A stretch of DNA of 64,000 nucleotides from Nocardioides sp. (GCA_002729525.1 PBYI01000033.1:1-64000), one strand, 5' to 3'. Shown: positions 7,887-17,262, numbered from the stretch's first letter. Translations and numbers: made by a program. Notes: generated by a model from the letters alone, not told the origin.

Positions 7887-8363
7887 ATGGAGAAGCTCGG
7901 GCAGGTCCTGTGGCAGGAGCGTGAGCTCCTGGACACGTTGCACTACCGGCTGGAGGTCGAGCAGCTGGTGCTCGCCAGCGGCCGTAGCCACCACCTGATG
8001 CGCGCCGCGCGCGACGTTGACGCCGTCCTCACCACCCTGCGTGAGACCGAGGTCCTGCGCGCCGTCGCGGCCGACGCCGCGGCCGAGGAGCTGGGGCTCG
8101 CCCCCAGCCCGTCGCTGCGCGAGCTGGCCGAGGCGTCCCCCGAGCCGTGGCGCACGATCCTCGACGAGCACCGCCAGGCGTTCTCGCGGGTCACCGAGCA
8201 GATCTCGGCCATGGCCGACACCAACCGTGAGCTGCTGACCCAGGGCTACCGCTCCGCGCGTGAGGCGCTCGCCTCGCTCGGCGAGCCGGCGACCGAGAGC
8301 TACCGGCCCGACGGTCGGGTCGTCACCGCGGCTGCCCGCCGCCTCCTCGACCAGAGCCTCTGA
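7887..8363 (+). CDS. flgN: FlgN-type flagellar export chaperone
   Basis: A 158-residue helical protein beginning MEKLGQVLWQERELLDTLHYRLEVEQL, typical of the FlgN family. FlgN binds the hook-filament junction proteins FlgK and FlgL and delivers them to the export apparatus. It lies directly upstream of flgK and flgL, the usual arrangement. The start is fixed by a GAGGAGGA Shine-Dalgarno 4 nt before the ATG. An upstream in-frame ATG at 7755 would lie inside the sigma-28-like promoter and is rejected. Confidence 0.87.
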   Translation: MEKLGQVLWQERELLDTLHYRLEVEQLVLASGRSHHLMRAARDVDAVLTTLRETEVLRAVAADAAAEELGLAPSPSLRELAEASPEPWRTILDEHRQAFSRVTEQISAMADTNRELLTQGYRSAREALASLGEPATESYRPDGRVVTAAARRLLDQSL

Positions 8364-8409
8364 GGCCGGCCGTGCACAGCGACATGCCTGCCCGAGGGAG
8401 GGGGACTCG

Positions 8410-9816
8410 ATGAGCGGCACCCTCTCCTCCCTCAACACCGCGCTCAGTGCGATCCGTTACAACCGCGTCGCCATGGACGTGGCGAGCAACAACGTCGCCA
8501 ACGTCAGCACCGAGGGCTACACCCGTCGTCGCGTGGTCGGCGAGGCCGAGGGCGCCCCCCAGGTGGCCGCCCTCTGGTCGCGGTACGACGGCGCCGGCGG
8601 CGGCGTGCGCACCGGCGCGATCGACCGGCTCTCGGACTCCCTCATCGTCGCCCGCGCCCGCACCGAGCACGGCTCGCTCGCCTACCTCGAGTCGCGCGCG
8701 ACCTCGCTGGCCCGCCTGGAGAGCGGCGTCGGCGAGCCCGGCGACTCCGGTGTCGCGGCAGCGCTTGCCGACTTCCGCTCGGCCTGGCAGGACGTCGGCA
8801 ACGACCCCGCCGGCGACGCCGCCCGCACCCAGGTGCTCACCCGGGCCGCGGCGCTCGCCGACGCCTTCCACGCCCAGGCGGCCAACGTCGAGGGCGAGGC
8901 CTCGATGCAGCGCCTGACGATGCAGGGCCTGGTGTCGGAGGTGAACACGGCCGCGGCCGAGCTCGCCGAGACCAACCGGGCGATCGCCTCGGCCCGTCTC
9001 GACGGCGTCGACGTCAACGACATGCTCGACACCCGCGACCGGCTCGCCCTCAACCTGGCCGAGCTGACCGGCGGCGTGGCCACCGAGCGCACGGACGGCG
9101 GCGTCGACGTCACCGTCGGCGGCGTCGCACTGGTCACCGGGCGCACGGCCGCCCAGCTGACCATCGCCACGGGCGTCAATCCGGACGGCACCTCCGACGG
9201 CCTGCCGGTGACCCTCGCGGTCACCAGCGGCTCCGGCGCCTCCCAGGTGACGACGCCGCTCACCAGCACCCCGCGCGGCGAGGTCGGCGCGTCGCTCGAC
9301 CTGCTCACCACGACCCTGCCGGCGTACGCCGCGGGGCTCGACGCGCTGGTCGCCGACTTCGCCGACACGATCAACACGCTGCACGCCGGGGCCTACGACC
9401 TCGACGGCAACCCGGGGGCGACGTTCTTCACCTACACGCCGGGCTCCGCGGCGTCGTCGCTGTCGCTCGCCGTGACCGACCGGCGTGCCGTCGCCGTGTC
9501 GGCGTACCCCGGCGGCGTCCTCGACGCCTCCGTGGCCGACGCCCTCGGCACCGCCGGCCAGGCCGAGCACGACTACCAGAGCCTGGTCAACGGCCTCGGC
9601 ACCGAGGTCGCCTCCAGCCGCCGGCTGGCCACCACCCAGTCCCTCCTGACCGCCCAGGTGGACTCCGCCCACGAGCAGCTCGCGGGCGTCAACCTCGACG
9701 AGGAGATGGTCTCGATGCTCTCCGCCCAACGCGCCTACGAGGCTGCGGCCCGGGTGATGACCGTGGTCGACTCGGTGCTCGACACCCTGATCAACCGGAC
9801 CGGGGTGACCCGCTGA
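8410..9816 (+). CDS. flgK: Flagellar hook-associated protein 1 FlgK
   Basis: A 468-residue hook-filament junction protein. The N-terminus opens MSGTLSSLNTALSAIRYN, with MDVASNNVANVSTEGYTRRR as the rod/hook family signature. The C-terminus (VNLDEEMVSMLSAQRAYEAAARVM) matches the D0 domain shared with other axial proteins. Exported through the flagellar type III system without a Sec signal. Its TGA overlaps the flgL start by one base (TGATG), so translation is coupled. The window has no hook or basal-body genes; those must lie elsewhere. Confidence 0.95.
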   Translation: MSGTLSSLNTALSAIRYNRVAMDVASNNVANVSTEGYTRRRVVGEAEGAPQVAALWSRYDGAGGGVRTGAIDRLSDSLIVARARTEHGSLAYLESRATSLARLESGVGEPGDSGVAAALADFRSAWQDVGNDPAGDAARTQVLTRAAALADAFHAQAANVEGEASMQRLTMQGLVSEVNTAAAELAETNRAIASARLDGVDVNDMLDTRDRLALNLAELTGGVATERTDGGVDVTVGGVALVTGRTAAQLTIATGVNPDGTSDGLPVTLAVTSGSGASQVTTPLTSTPRGEVGASLDLLTTTLPAYAAGLDALVADFADTINTLHAGAYDLDGNPGATFFTYTPGSAASSLSLAVTDRRAVAVSAYPGGVLDASVADALGTAGQAEHDYQSLVNGLGTEVASSRRLATTQSLLTAQVDSAHEQLAGVNLDEEMVSMLSAQRAYEAAARVMTVVDSVLDTLINRTGVTR

Positions 9817-10703
9817 TGGTCTCGATCCGCGTCACCCAGGGCATGCTCGTCGACCGCTCCCTCTCCTCCCTGCAGTCGGGACTGGCGAGGATGGCGGTCA
9901 CCCAGGAGAAGCTGTCGACCGGCAAGGACGTCAACCGTCCCTCCGACGACCCGACGGCCTCGACCACCGCGATGCGGCTGCGCGCCGACGTCGCCTCGAC
10001 CGAGCAGCACGTCCGCAACGCCCAGAGCGCCGACGGGTGGCTCAGCGTCACCGACTCCGCTCTCGGCACCATGGCCGACCAGGTACGTCGCGCGTCCGAC
10101 CTCGCGCTCCAGGCGGCCAACGCCACCGCGAGCGGCGCCGGCCAGGAGGCCTTCGCGGCCGAGATCGACCAGCTGCGAGACAGCCTGCTGTCGGTGGCCA
10201 ACACGACGTACCTCGGGCGTCCGGTGCTCGGCGGCATCACCGCCGGCAGCCAGGCGTTCGACGACTCCGGTGCCTTCGTCGGCGTGGCCGGCGAGGTGGT
10301 GCGCACGATCGGGCCGGGTGTCACGGTGCGCATCGACGCGCTCGGCACCGACGTGGTCGGGCCGGACGGCGCCAACCTCTTCGACGACCTCGGCGCGCTG
10401 TCGACGGCGATGCGGGCCGGCGACAGCGCCGGGGTGCAGGCCGGGATCGCCGCGCTGGCCATCCGTCTCACCCAGATCACCTCGTCGCAGGCCACGATCG
10501 GTGCGGCCCAGAACCGTGTCGACGCGACCGTCAACCAGACCGAGGACCGGCTGGTGTCGCTGAAGCTGGCGCTGTCGGAGGCCGAGGACACCGACCTGGC
10601 CGCCGCGGTCGTGGAGATGCAGGTGCACGAGGTCGCCTACCAGGCGGCTCTCGCCTCCACCGCGCGCGTCCTGCAGCCGAGCCTGGTGGACTTTCTGCGA
10701 TGA
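9816..10703 (+). CDS. flgL: Flagellar hook-associated protein 3 FlgL
   Basis: A 295-residue flagellin-like junction protein. The N-terminus (IRVTQGMLVDRSLSSLQSGLARM, then KLSTGKDVNRPSDDPT) is diagnostic of FlgL. The C-terminus carries a coiled coil ending VAYQAALASTARVLQPSLVDFL. It joins FlgK to the flagellin filament. Its start overlaps the flgK stop, and fliW follows 71 bp later. Confidence 0.94.
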   Translation: MVSIRVTQGMLVDRSLSSLQSGLARMAVTQEKLSTGKDVNRPSDDPTASTTAMRLRADVASTEQHVRNAQSADGWLSVTDSALGTMADQVRRASDLALQAANATASGAGQEAFAAEIDQLRDSLLSVANTTYLGRPVLGGITAGSQAFDDSGAFVGVAGEVVRTIGPGVTVRIDALGTDVVGPDGANLFDDLGALSTAMRAGDSAGVQAGIAALAIRLTQITSSQATIGAAQNRVDATVNQTEDRLVSLKLALSEAEDTDLAAAVVEMQVHEVAYQAALASTARVLQPSLVDFLR

Positions 10704-10774
10704 TCGACACCCGCCCACGGCCGCGCCCGCCCCGTGCGGAGGCCGCCCGCGAGACCAGGACCGGAGGAGCCACC

Positions 10775-11176
10775 ATGAGCGTCGCGACGGAGCTCCCGGT
10801 CGTGGAGATGGTGCACCCGATGCCGGGCTTCCCCGGTCACTCGCGCTTCGCGCTGGTGCAGCTCGACGACGACGGCGTGCTCTGCTCGCTGCGGTCGCTC
10901 GACGACCCCGACCTGCGCTTCCTGGTGGTGCCGGCACACGTGTTCTTCCCCGACTACGCGCCGGAGATCTCCGACAGCGTGGCCCAGGACATCGGCGTCA
11001 CCTCGGCCGACGAGGTGCTGCTGCTGACGGTGCTGACCGCCGGTGAGTCGCTGGCCGGCACCACCGCCAACCTGCTCGCCCCGGTCCTGGTCAACACCGC
11101 CACCCGGCGCGCGACCCAGGTGATCCTGGACGACCCGCAGCTCGCGACCGACGTCCCGCTCCTGTCCGCCGGGTGA
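10775..11176 (+). CDS. fliW: Flagellar assembly factor FliW
   Basis: A 133-residue FliW-family protein containing the PMPGFPGHSRFALVQLDDDG and FFPDYAPEISD segments seen in the family. FliW binds either CsrA or newly made flagellin. When flagellin accumulates it takes FliW away, leaving CsrA free to repress flagellin translation. GGAGGA precedes the ATG by 6 nt. It is followed by csrA after 55 bp, the usual pairing. Confidence 0.93.
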   Translation: MSVATELPVVEMVHPMPGFPGHSRFALVQLDDDGVLCSLRSLDDPDLRFLVVPAHVFFPDYAPEISDSVAQDIGVTSADEVLLLTVLTAGESLAGTTANLLAPVLVNTATRRATQVILDDPQLATDVPLLSAG

Positions 11177-11219
11177 GCCCGGTCGGCCCGGGATGCCCCG
11201 CACGCACCCCTCGGACCAG

Positions 11220-11231
11220 TAGCGTGGACCC
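11220..11231 (+). promoter_or_regulatory. Leaderless promoter -10 of csrA
   Basis: TAGCGT (11220-11225) lies 6 nt before the csrA ATG and no Shine-Dalgarno fits between them. This is the TANNNT-N6-start signature of leaderless actinobacterial transcripts. csrA would then be transcribed separately from fliW. Confidence 0.5.
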
Positions 11232-11474
11232 ATGCTGGTCCTGAGCCGCCGGGTGGGCGAGAGCGTGGTGATCGGCGACGACGTCACCGTCACCGTGCTG
11301 GAGGTCCGCGGCGACGTCGTGCGGATCGGCATCGACGCGCCCCGCTCCGTCGCGGTCAACCGCGCCGAGCTGCTGCGCCAGCTCGAGGACAGCAACCAGG
11401 CGGCTGCGTCGCCCAGCGACGACAAGGTCGCCAGCCTCGCCGAGGCGCTGCGCGCCCGTCGCCCACCGGGCTGA
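11232..11474 (+). CDS. csrA: Carbon storage regulator CsrA
   Basis: An 80-residue RNA-binding protein. It begins MLVLSRRVGESVVIGDD, keeps the VRIGIDAP segment and has Arg (R44 of the usual family) near AVNRAE. CsrA dimers bind GGA motifs in mRNA leaders and block ribosome access. The expected target is fliC, whose leader has two GGA sites. The C-terminal ~20 residues are a slightly long, charged tail. CsrA is rare in actinobacteria without flagella. Confidence 0.95.
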   Translation: MLVLSRRVGESVVIGDDVTVTVLEVRGDVVRIGIDAPRSVAVNRAELLRQLEDSNQAAASPSDDKVASLAEALRARRPPG

Positions 11475-11573
11475 CCGACGCCGACCCCTCCGGGGCGCCC
11501 GTCGACCTGCGGACTTGCCCGGATGTGCCACTCGTACGCCGCTGACCTGCGACGACGCGACTGACATGCGTCA

Positions 11574-11589
11574 CCTGGTACGTACCACC
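11574..11589. promoter_or_regulatory. Palindrome upstream of the cheA promoter
   Basis: CCTGGTACGTACCA (11574-11587) matches 14 bases of the palindrome upstream of fliC. TGGTACGTACCA is the symmetric core. It lies 15 bp upstream of the cheA -35 element, versus 32 bp at fliC. Confidence 0.5.
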
Positions 11590-11602
11590 GGGCCGCCTTT
11601 CC

Positions 11603-11629
11603 CTCAGGTGCCTCCGCGCCACGCCGATG
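11603..11629 (+). promoter_or_regulatory. Sigma-28-type promoter of cheA
   Basis: CTCA (11603-11606), 16 nt, then GCCGATG (11623-11629), identical in layout to the fliC promoter. The leader to the cheA ATG would be only about 20 nt and contains GGAGGAGG. Confidence 0.65.
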
Positions 11630-11656
11630 TATCCGGTGTCACGCGGAGGAGGACGC

Positions 11657-14113
11657 ATGGACGACGACGCCGAGATCGTCGCGGAGTTCCTGGTCGAGAG
11701 TCACGAGAACCTCGACCGACTCGACCGCGACCTCGTGGAGCTGGAGCAGCAGCCCGACTCCAAGGAGCTGCTCTCGAGCATCTTCCGCACGATCCACACG
11801 ATCAAGGGCACCAGCGGCTTCCTCGCCCTGGACCGCCTGGAGGCGCTGACCCACGTCGGCGAGAACCTCCTCGCCCGGCTGCGCGACGGCCGGATGACCA
11901 TGACGACCGGCACCGCCGGCGTCCTGCTCGCCATGGTGGACACCGTGCGCGCCCTGCTCGACGCGATCGAGCGGGAGGGCTCCGACGCCGCCCCCGACGT
12001 CCCCGTCGAGGACGTCGTCGCCCGCCTGGAGCGGGTCCTGGAGGGCGAGAAGGACGAGGTGTCCGCGCCGCCCGCCGCGCCCGTGGCCGAGACCACCGAC
12101 GAGCCCGAGGTCGGGACGGACGCGGCGGACGCCGTCGTCGAGCCCGCCACCGAACCCGGACCGGAGGACGCCGCGCCCGTCGCGGACCCCGGCTCCGCAC
12201 CGACCGCCGTGGACGCGGAGCCGACGCCAGCACCTGTGGGGGGTGCGGTCGGCTCCGCAGGGGCGGTCCCCGTCGAGGAGGCGCCCATGGCGACCGACGA
12301 CGTGCCCGAGCCCGTGCTCGTGGCCCCCGAGCCGACCCGTGCAGCAGCGACCGAGCCGGTCGTCGACACCGGCGCGGAGGTGGCGGTCGAACCGGTGGTC
12401 GAGGCGACCACCGAGCCGGTCGCCGAGCCGGTCGCCGAGGCCGCCGCCGAGCCGGACGGCGAGCAGCGCCGCGGCCTGGTCGACGCCACGGTGCGGGTCG
12501 ACGTCGACCTGCTGGACGGCCTCGTGCAGCTGGTCGGCGAGCTGGTGCTGACCCGCAACCAGATCCTCCAGCGCACCGACGCGGCGTCCGACGTCGAGCT
12601 GGTGCGCGCCGCACAGCGACTCGACCTGGTGGCCAGCGAGCTCCAGGAGGCGGTGATGCGCACGCGCATGCAGCCGATCGGCCAGGTCTGGTCGAAGATG
12701 CCGCGGATCGTGCGCGACCTCGCCCACCAGCTGGGCCGCGAGGTGCAGCTCGACATGGACGGCCACGACACCGAGCTCGACCGCTCGCTGCTCGAGGCGA
12801 TCCGGGGCCCGCTCACGCACCTGGTGCGCAACGCGCTCGATCACGGTCTCGAGCCGCCGGCCGAGCGCCTCGCCGCGGGCAAGACCGCCAGCGGGCGCCT
12901 GCAGCTGCGGGCCTACCACGAGAGCGGCCAGGTGGTCGTCGAGATCGCTGAGGACGGCCGCGGCATGGACCCGGCGAAGATCGGCGCCGTCGCGGTCTCG
13001 CGCGGCGTCGTCACCCGCGAGGCGCTCGCCCGGATGGACACCCGCGAGATCATCGACCTGGTGTTCCGGCCCGGCTTCAGCACCGCCGAGGCGGTCACCA
13101 ACGTCTCCGGACGCGGCGTCGGGATGGACGTCGTCCGTACCTCGATCGAGGGCATCGGCGGCAGCGTCGACCTCTCCAGCGCGGTCGGCCGGGGCACCAC
13201 CGTTCGTGTGCGGATCCCGCTGACGCTGGCGATCATCCCCGCCCTGGTGGTGGGGGAGAATGGCGAGCGCTACGCGATCCCGCAGGCCAACCTGGTCGAG
13301 CTGGTCCGCCTCGAGGGTGCCGACCTGCGTCGCGACGTGGAGGTCCTCGCCGGTGCGCCGGTGCTCCGCCTGCGCGGCCGGCTGCTTCCGCTGGTCTCGA
13401 TGTCGCACGTGCTCGGGGGCGACCCGCTGGCGGCGGGCGAGCTGCCCGACGCGCTCACCATCGTGGTGGTGCAGGCCGACGACGCCCGCTTCGGGCTGTG
13501 CGTCGGCGAGGTGCACGACACCCAGGAGATCGTGGTCAAGCCGATGGGTCGCCAGCTCAAGGCGATCCCGATGTACGCCGGCGCCACGATCATGGGCGAC
13601 GGCCGGGTGGCCCTGATCCTCGACGTCGCCGGCATCGCCCGCGACCGGGTGATCGGCGCGCCCGAGCCGGTGGCGGACGAGGGACGCGGTGCAGCCGTCG
13701 ACAGCCGGGCGCTGCTGGTGCTCGAGGTGTCGTCGGGCCGCCGGGCCGCGCTGCCGCTCACCGCGGTCTCGCGCCTGGAGGAGTTCGACGTCACCCGCAT
13801 CGAGCGCTCGGGGAGCACCGAGGTCGTGCAGTACCGCGGCGGCATCCTGCCCCTGGTGCGCCTGGCCCCGGCGATCGGACTGGTCGACACCGCCGCCGCC
13901 GACGGGCAGGTCTCCGTCGTCGTGCACGAGGGAGAGGGGCACCGCGTGGGCATCGTGATCGACCGGGTCCTCGACGTGGTCGAGGAGAACGTCGTGGCGA
14001 CGGAGGTCGGCCGGCGTGCCGGCGTCCTCGGCTCGGCGGTCGTGCAGGAGCGGGTCACCGACCTCGTCGACCTCGACGCGGTGGTCCGCCCGGCCCTGGC
14101 AGGTGCCCGATGA
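11657..14113 (+). CDS. cheA: Chemotaxis histidine kinase CheA
   Basis: An 818-residue CheA. Domains in order: an HPt domain (residues 1-105, phospho-acceptor His47 in TIHTIKGTSGF), an Ala/Pro/Glu-rich linker of ~150 residues with no recognisable CheY-binding P2 fold, the P3 dimerisation helices (LVQLVGELVLTRNQ), the ATPase domain (LVRNALDHGLEPP, EDGRGMD, GRGVGMDVV), a CheW-like P5 domain, and a second CheW-like domain (~residues 670-818). The doubled C-terminal domain could widen receptor-array contacts. The start follows GGAGGAGG, and the upstream in-frame ATG at 11627 lies inside the promoter. The stop overlaps cheW by 4 bp. No cheY, cheB or cheR lies in the window. Confidence 0.93.
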   Translation: MDDDAEIVAEFLVESHENLDRLDRDLVELEQQPDSKELLSSIFRTIHTIKGTSGFLALDRLEALTHVGENLLARLRDGRMTMTTGTAGVLLAMVDTVRALLDAIEREGSDAAPDVPVEDVVARLERVLEGEKDEVSAPPAAPVAETTDEPEVGTDAADAVVEPATEPGPEDAAPVADPGSAPTAVDAEPTPAPVGGAVGSAGAVPVEEAPMATDDVPEPVLVAPEPTRAAATEPVVDTGAEVAVEPVVEATTEPVAEPVAEAAAEPDGEQRRGLVDATVRVDVDLLDGLVQLVGELVLTRNQILQRTDAASDVELVRAAQRLDLVASELQEAVMRTRMQPIGQVWSKMPRIVRDLAHQLGREVQLDMDGHDTELDRSLLEAIRGPLTHLVRNALDHGLEPPAERLAAGKTASGRLQLRAYHESGQVVVEIAEDGRGMDPAKIGAVAVSRGVVTREALARMDTREIIDLVFRPGFSTAEAVTNVSGRGVGMDVVRTSIEGIGGSVDLSSAVGRGTTVRVRIPLTLAIIPALVVGENGERYAIPQANLVELVRLEGADLRRDVEVLAGAPVLRLRGRLLPLVSMSHVLGGDPLAAGELPDALTIVVVQADDARFGLCVGEVHDTQEIVVKPMGRQLKAIPMYAGATIMGDGRVALILDVAGIARDRVIGAPEPVADEGRGAAVDSRALLVLEVSSGRRAALPLTAVSRLEEFDVTRIERSGSTEVVQYRGGILPLVRLAPAIGLVDTAAADGQVSVVVHEGEGHRVGIVIDRVLDVVEENVVATEVGRRAGVLGSAVVQERVTDLVDLDAVVRPALAGAR

Positions 14114-14604
14114 GCCTGACCACCGCCTCGCCGGACGTCCGCACGGGTGTCCAGCCCCGCCAGATGTGCACGTTCTGGGTCGACGGACTCTACTTCGGCC
14201 TCGACGTGTCCGCTGTCCAGGAGGTCCTGCGCTACCAGCAGCTCACCGTCGTCCCGTGCGCGCCCGACGCGGTGCACGGGCTCATCAACCTCCGCGGCCA
14301 GATCGTCACGGCCGTGGACCTGCGCTGCCGGCTGGGGCTTCCCGCCAGACCGGAGGGCGACCTGCCCATGAACGTCGTCTGCCGCAGCCGGGGCGAGGTC
14401 TCCTCGCTCCTGGTCGACGACATCGGAGACGTCATCGACACCGCTGACGTCGAGCTCCAGCCCGCACCCACCAACCTGCCGTCCACGGTCCAGGAGGCCG
14501 TCGTCGGGGTGCTCCCGCTCCCCGGCGCCATCCTGCTCGTCCTGGACGCCGACCGTGCCGTCGACGTCACTGCGGCACCCGACACCACCGGAGGAAATCC
14601 GTGA
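14110..14604 (+). CDS. cheW: Chemotaxis coupling protein CheW
   Basis: A 164-residue CheW-domain protein ([24 protein letters not shown], then [17 protein letters not shown]). CheW bridges chemoreceptors and CheA in the signalling array. The ATG overlaps the cheA stop (ATGA), and the next gene overlaps its own stop (GTGA), so the three genes form one coupled operon. The N-terminal ~17 residues are an extension before the domain. Confidence 0.93.
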   Translation: MSLTTASPDVRTGVQPRQMCTFWVDGLYFGLDVSAVQEVLRYQQLTVVPCAPDAVHGLINLRGQIVTAVDLRCRLGLPARPEGDLPMNVVCRSRGEVSSLLVDDIGDVIDTADVELQPAPTNLPSTVQEAVVGVLPLPGAILLVLDADRAVDVTAAPDTTGGNP

Positions 14605-16547
14605 CCGAGACCGCTACCCGCCCCGCCAAGACCGGCACGCGGACCCGCGCTGCCGGCGCGGCCACCAGCACCCCGACGGCGTCCGTCACCGAGGGCGTCA
14701 CCGACCTCAGGTCGCTCCCGGGCGTGCTGGAGGCCATCCCGACCCGGGTGATGCTCGCCGACCGCGAGCTCAACATCACCTACGTCAACGCCGCCACCCG
14801 CGAGGGCCTCACCGCCCTGGCCGACTGGCTGCCGGTGTCGCCCGACCGCGTGGTCGGCGCCAACCTGGACATCTTCCACAAGAACCCGTCGTACCAGCGC
14901 AAGATCCTGGCCGACCCCGGTCTGCTGCCCCGCAAGGCGCACATCCAGGTCGGTCCGGAGACCCTCGACCTCGAGGTCCACGCGATCTACGACGAGGCCG
15001 GCGAGTACGTCGGCGCGATGGCGACGTGGGACAACATCACCCAGCAGCTGGCCCAGGAGCGGGCGCTCGAGGAGTCGATGAGCGACGCCGCGGCCGTCAA
15101 CCAGGTGCTCGTCGCGATCCAGGCGGCGACCACCGTCGAGGAGGCCGTGGCCGGCGTGCTCGACGTGGTCCGCCAGAAGTTCGACTGGGCCTACGGCTCC
15201 TACTGGTCGCTGGACCGCGACGACATGAAGCTGAAGTTCTCCCAGGAGTCCGGCGACGCAGGGCCTGAGTTCCGCAAGGTCACCCTCGAGGCGTCCTTCG
15301 CCCGCGGCGTCGGCCTGTCCGGCCGGGCCTGGGCGACCGAGGACCTGTTCTTCACCCAGGACATCGGCGAGATGACCGACTGCGTGCGGGCCCCCGTGGC
15401 GCAGAAGGTCGGCGTGAAGTCCGGCGTCTGCTTCCCGGTCACGGTGCGCGGCGAGGTCGTCGGCACGATGGACTTCTTCACCACCGAGACGCTCCACCCG
15501 TCGACCCAGCGCCTCGACGCCCTGCGCAACGTCGGCCGCCTGGTCTCCCAGGCGATCGAGCGGATCATGAAGGAGAACCGCGAGCGCGAGGAGGCCGCGG
15601 CCATCGCGGCCAAGGTCGAGGACGTCCTCCAGGTCGTCAGCGCGGCCGGCGAGGGCGATCTCACCCGCGAGATCTCGGTGAGCGGCGACGACGCGATCGG
15701 CCAGCTGGCCGGCGGCGTCTCGGCCCTGCTCGCCACGATGCGCCAGAGCATGACCGACTTCGGTCGTACGGCGGACGCGCTGGGCGTGGCCGCCGAGCAG
15801 CTGACGATCCTGTCGCAGGGCATGGGCGACGGCGCCACGATGACCTCCGACCGGGCCGCGAGCGCCAGCGAGTCGGCCGCCCGGGTGTCGGCGTCCATCC
15901 AGACCGTCGCCAGCGCGGCGGAGGAGATGACCGCCTCGATCCGCGAGATCGCCCAGAACGCCACCGAGGCCGCCTCGGTCGCCACCGGGGCCGTGAGCGT
16001 GGCCGGGTCGGCCCAGGGCACCGTCGCCAGCCTCGGCGAGTCGAGCGCGGAGATCGGCCAGGTCATCAAGGTGATCACCTCGATCGCCCAGCAGACCAAC
16101 CTGCTGGCGCTCAACGCGACCATCGAGGCCGCGCGGGCCGGCGACGCCGGCAAGGGCTTCGCGGTCGTCGCGAACGAGGTCAAGGAGCTCGCCAAGGAGA
16201 CCGCCAAGGCGACCGAGGACATCGGCCGCAAGATCGAGGCGATCCAGCACGACACCTCGGGTGCGGTCTCGGCGATCTCCGAGATCTCCGAGGTCATCGG
16301 ACGGATCAACGACATCCAGACCACCATCGCCTCGGCGGTGGAGGAGCAGACGGCCTCGACCAACGAGATCGCCCGCTCGGTCACCGAGGCCGCGGGCGGC
16401 GCCAACGGCATCGCCGACGACGTCAGCCAGGTCGCCAGCGCGGCCGACGAGACCCGGCAGGGCACGCAGAACACCCTGCAGTCGGCGACCGAGCTGGCCG
16501 CGATGGCCGCCGAGCTCAAGGCGCTGGTCGGCCGGTTCCGCTGCTGA
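14601..16547 (+). CDS. Soluble methyl-accepting chemotaxis protein (PAS-GAF-HAMP-MA)
   Basis: A 648-residue chemoreceptor with a GTG start overlapping cheW. No membrane segment or signal peptide is seen, so it should sit in a cytoplasmic array. Domains: a Thr/Ala-rich head (1-35), PAS-like ([21 protein letters not shown], to ~150), GAF-like (~150-315), a HAMP-like segment ([22 protein letters not shown]), and the MA signalling domain with the conserved hairpin tip ([18 protein letters not shown], then [15 protein letters not shown]). The PAS and GAF domains suggest it senses an internal metabolite or redox cue. Its ligand is not readable from the sequence. Confidence 0.92.
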   Translation: MTETATRPAKTGTRTRAAGAATSTPTASVTEGVTDLRSLPGVLEAIPTRVMLADRELNITYVNAATREGLTALADWLPVSPDRVVGANLDIFHKNPSYQRKILADPGLLPRKAHIQVGPETLDLEVHAIYDEAGEYVGAMATWDNITQQLAQERALEESMSDAAAVNQVLVAIQAATTVEEAVAGVLDVVRQKFDWAYGSYWSLDRDDMKLKFSQESGDAGPEFRKVTLEASFARGVGLSGRAWATEDLFFTQDIGEMTDCVRAPVAQKVGVKSGVCFPVTVRGEVVGTMDFFTTETLHPSTQRLDALRNVGRLVSQAIERIMKENREREEAAAIAAKVEDVLQVVSAAGEGDLTREISVSGDDAIGQLAGGVSALLATMRQSMTDFGRTADALGVAAEQLTILSQGMGDGATMTSDRAASASESAARVSASIQTVASAAEEMTASIREIAQNATEAASVATGAVSVAGSAQGTVASLGESSAEIGQVIKVITSIAQQTNLLALNATIEAARAGDAGKGFAVVANEVKELAKETAKATEDIGRKIEAIQHDTSGAVSAISEISEVIGRINDIQTTIASAVEEQTASTNEIARSVTEAAGGANGIADDVSQVASAADETRQGTQNTLQSATELAAMAAELKALVGRFRC

Positions 16548-16589
16548 CGCGGCTGGAGCCGCAGAGCCCTCCGGGGGACTTCCCCTCCT

Positions 16590-16652
16590 GACGGCCCGCA
16601 GGCCGCTCCCGCCCGGGACCACTCCTGGGCGCGGGGCGCCTCGCGGGCCGTC
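16590..16652. terminator. Distant inverted repeat between convergent genes
   Basis: GACGGCCCGC (16590-16599) and GCGGGCCGTC (16643-16652) are 10-bp complementary arms 43 nt apart between the chemoreceptor and the convergent DUF421 gene. It could act as a bidirectional terminator, but the loop is long and no T-tract follows. Confidence 0.3.
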
Positions 16653-16680
16653 GTGCTCCCGGTGCGCCTGCCCGGCGTCG

Positions 16681-17262
16681 CTAGGGCGAGGGAGGTCGGG
16701 GGAGGGCGAGATGCGCGAGCACCCGGTCGGCGTCGCGGACGCCGGTGAGGGCCTCGCCGCCGACGGGTTCGCCGACCCGGAGCACCGAGAAGGAGCCGCT
16801 GCGCTCGAGCACGACGAGGGCCACCTCGTCGAGGGACCGGACGCCGGCGCCGCGCAGCACCGCCCAGAGCGACGCCTTGTGCACACGGTGGCGGCGCAGC
16901 TCTGCGTGGTCGATCTCGCCGGCCACGACGACGGCCACGGCCCACCCGCGGGAGTCCTCGCTGCGCTGCTCGGTCCCGCCGACCCGGCCCGAGACCCACT
17001 CCAGCGCGAAGAGCGTCGCCAGCGCCAGGAGACCGGTGCCCAGGGTCGGCTCCGGGCCGAGCATCGAGCGGCCGACCACCGCGCCGAGCACGGCCACGAC
17101 GGCCAGCTCCAGCGCCGACGGAGCGGCGTTGAGCCGCTGCCCGAACCGGCTCAGCACGGTCACGAACACGGCGTACAGCACCGCGGTCGAGACCACGATC
17201 GTGACGGCGCCGAGCGGCGTCATCCCCAGGTAGTGGTGCCATTCCTCCCACGCCCAGTCCAT
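16681..17262 (-). CDS. DUF421-family membrane protein
   Basis: A 193-residue protein with about three N-terminal membrane segments (TPLGAVTIVVSTAVLYAVFV, ALELAVVAVLGAVVGRSML and LGTGLLALATLFALEWVSG). A cytoplasmic domain follows (HRVHKASLWAVLRGAGVRSLDEVALVVLERSGSFSVL), matching the YetF/DUF421 layout. The family function is unknown. No neighbour suggests one. The ATG has no clear Shine-Dalgarno and CAGACT lies 7 nt upstream, so the mRNA may be leaderless. Confidence 0.8.
   Translation of the reverse strand: MDWAWEEWHHYLGMTPLGAVTIVVSTAVLYAVFVTVLSRFGQRLNAAPSALELAVVAVLGAVVGRSMLGPEPTLGTGLLALATLFALEWVSGRVGGTEQRSEDSRGWAVAVVVAGEIDHAELRRHRVHKASLWAVLRGAGVRSLDEVALVVLERSGSFSVLRVGEPVGGEALTGVRDADRVLAHLALPRPPSP

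Noticed and set aside
11639-13942. Long open frame antisense to cheA
   Set aside because: Composition is His/Asp/Gly/Arg-rich without motifs, typical of a mirror frame; cheA is unmistakable on the plus strand.
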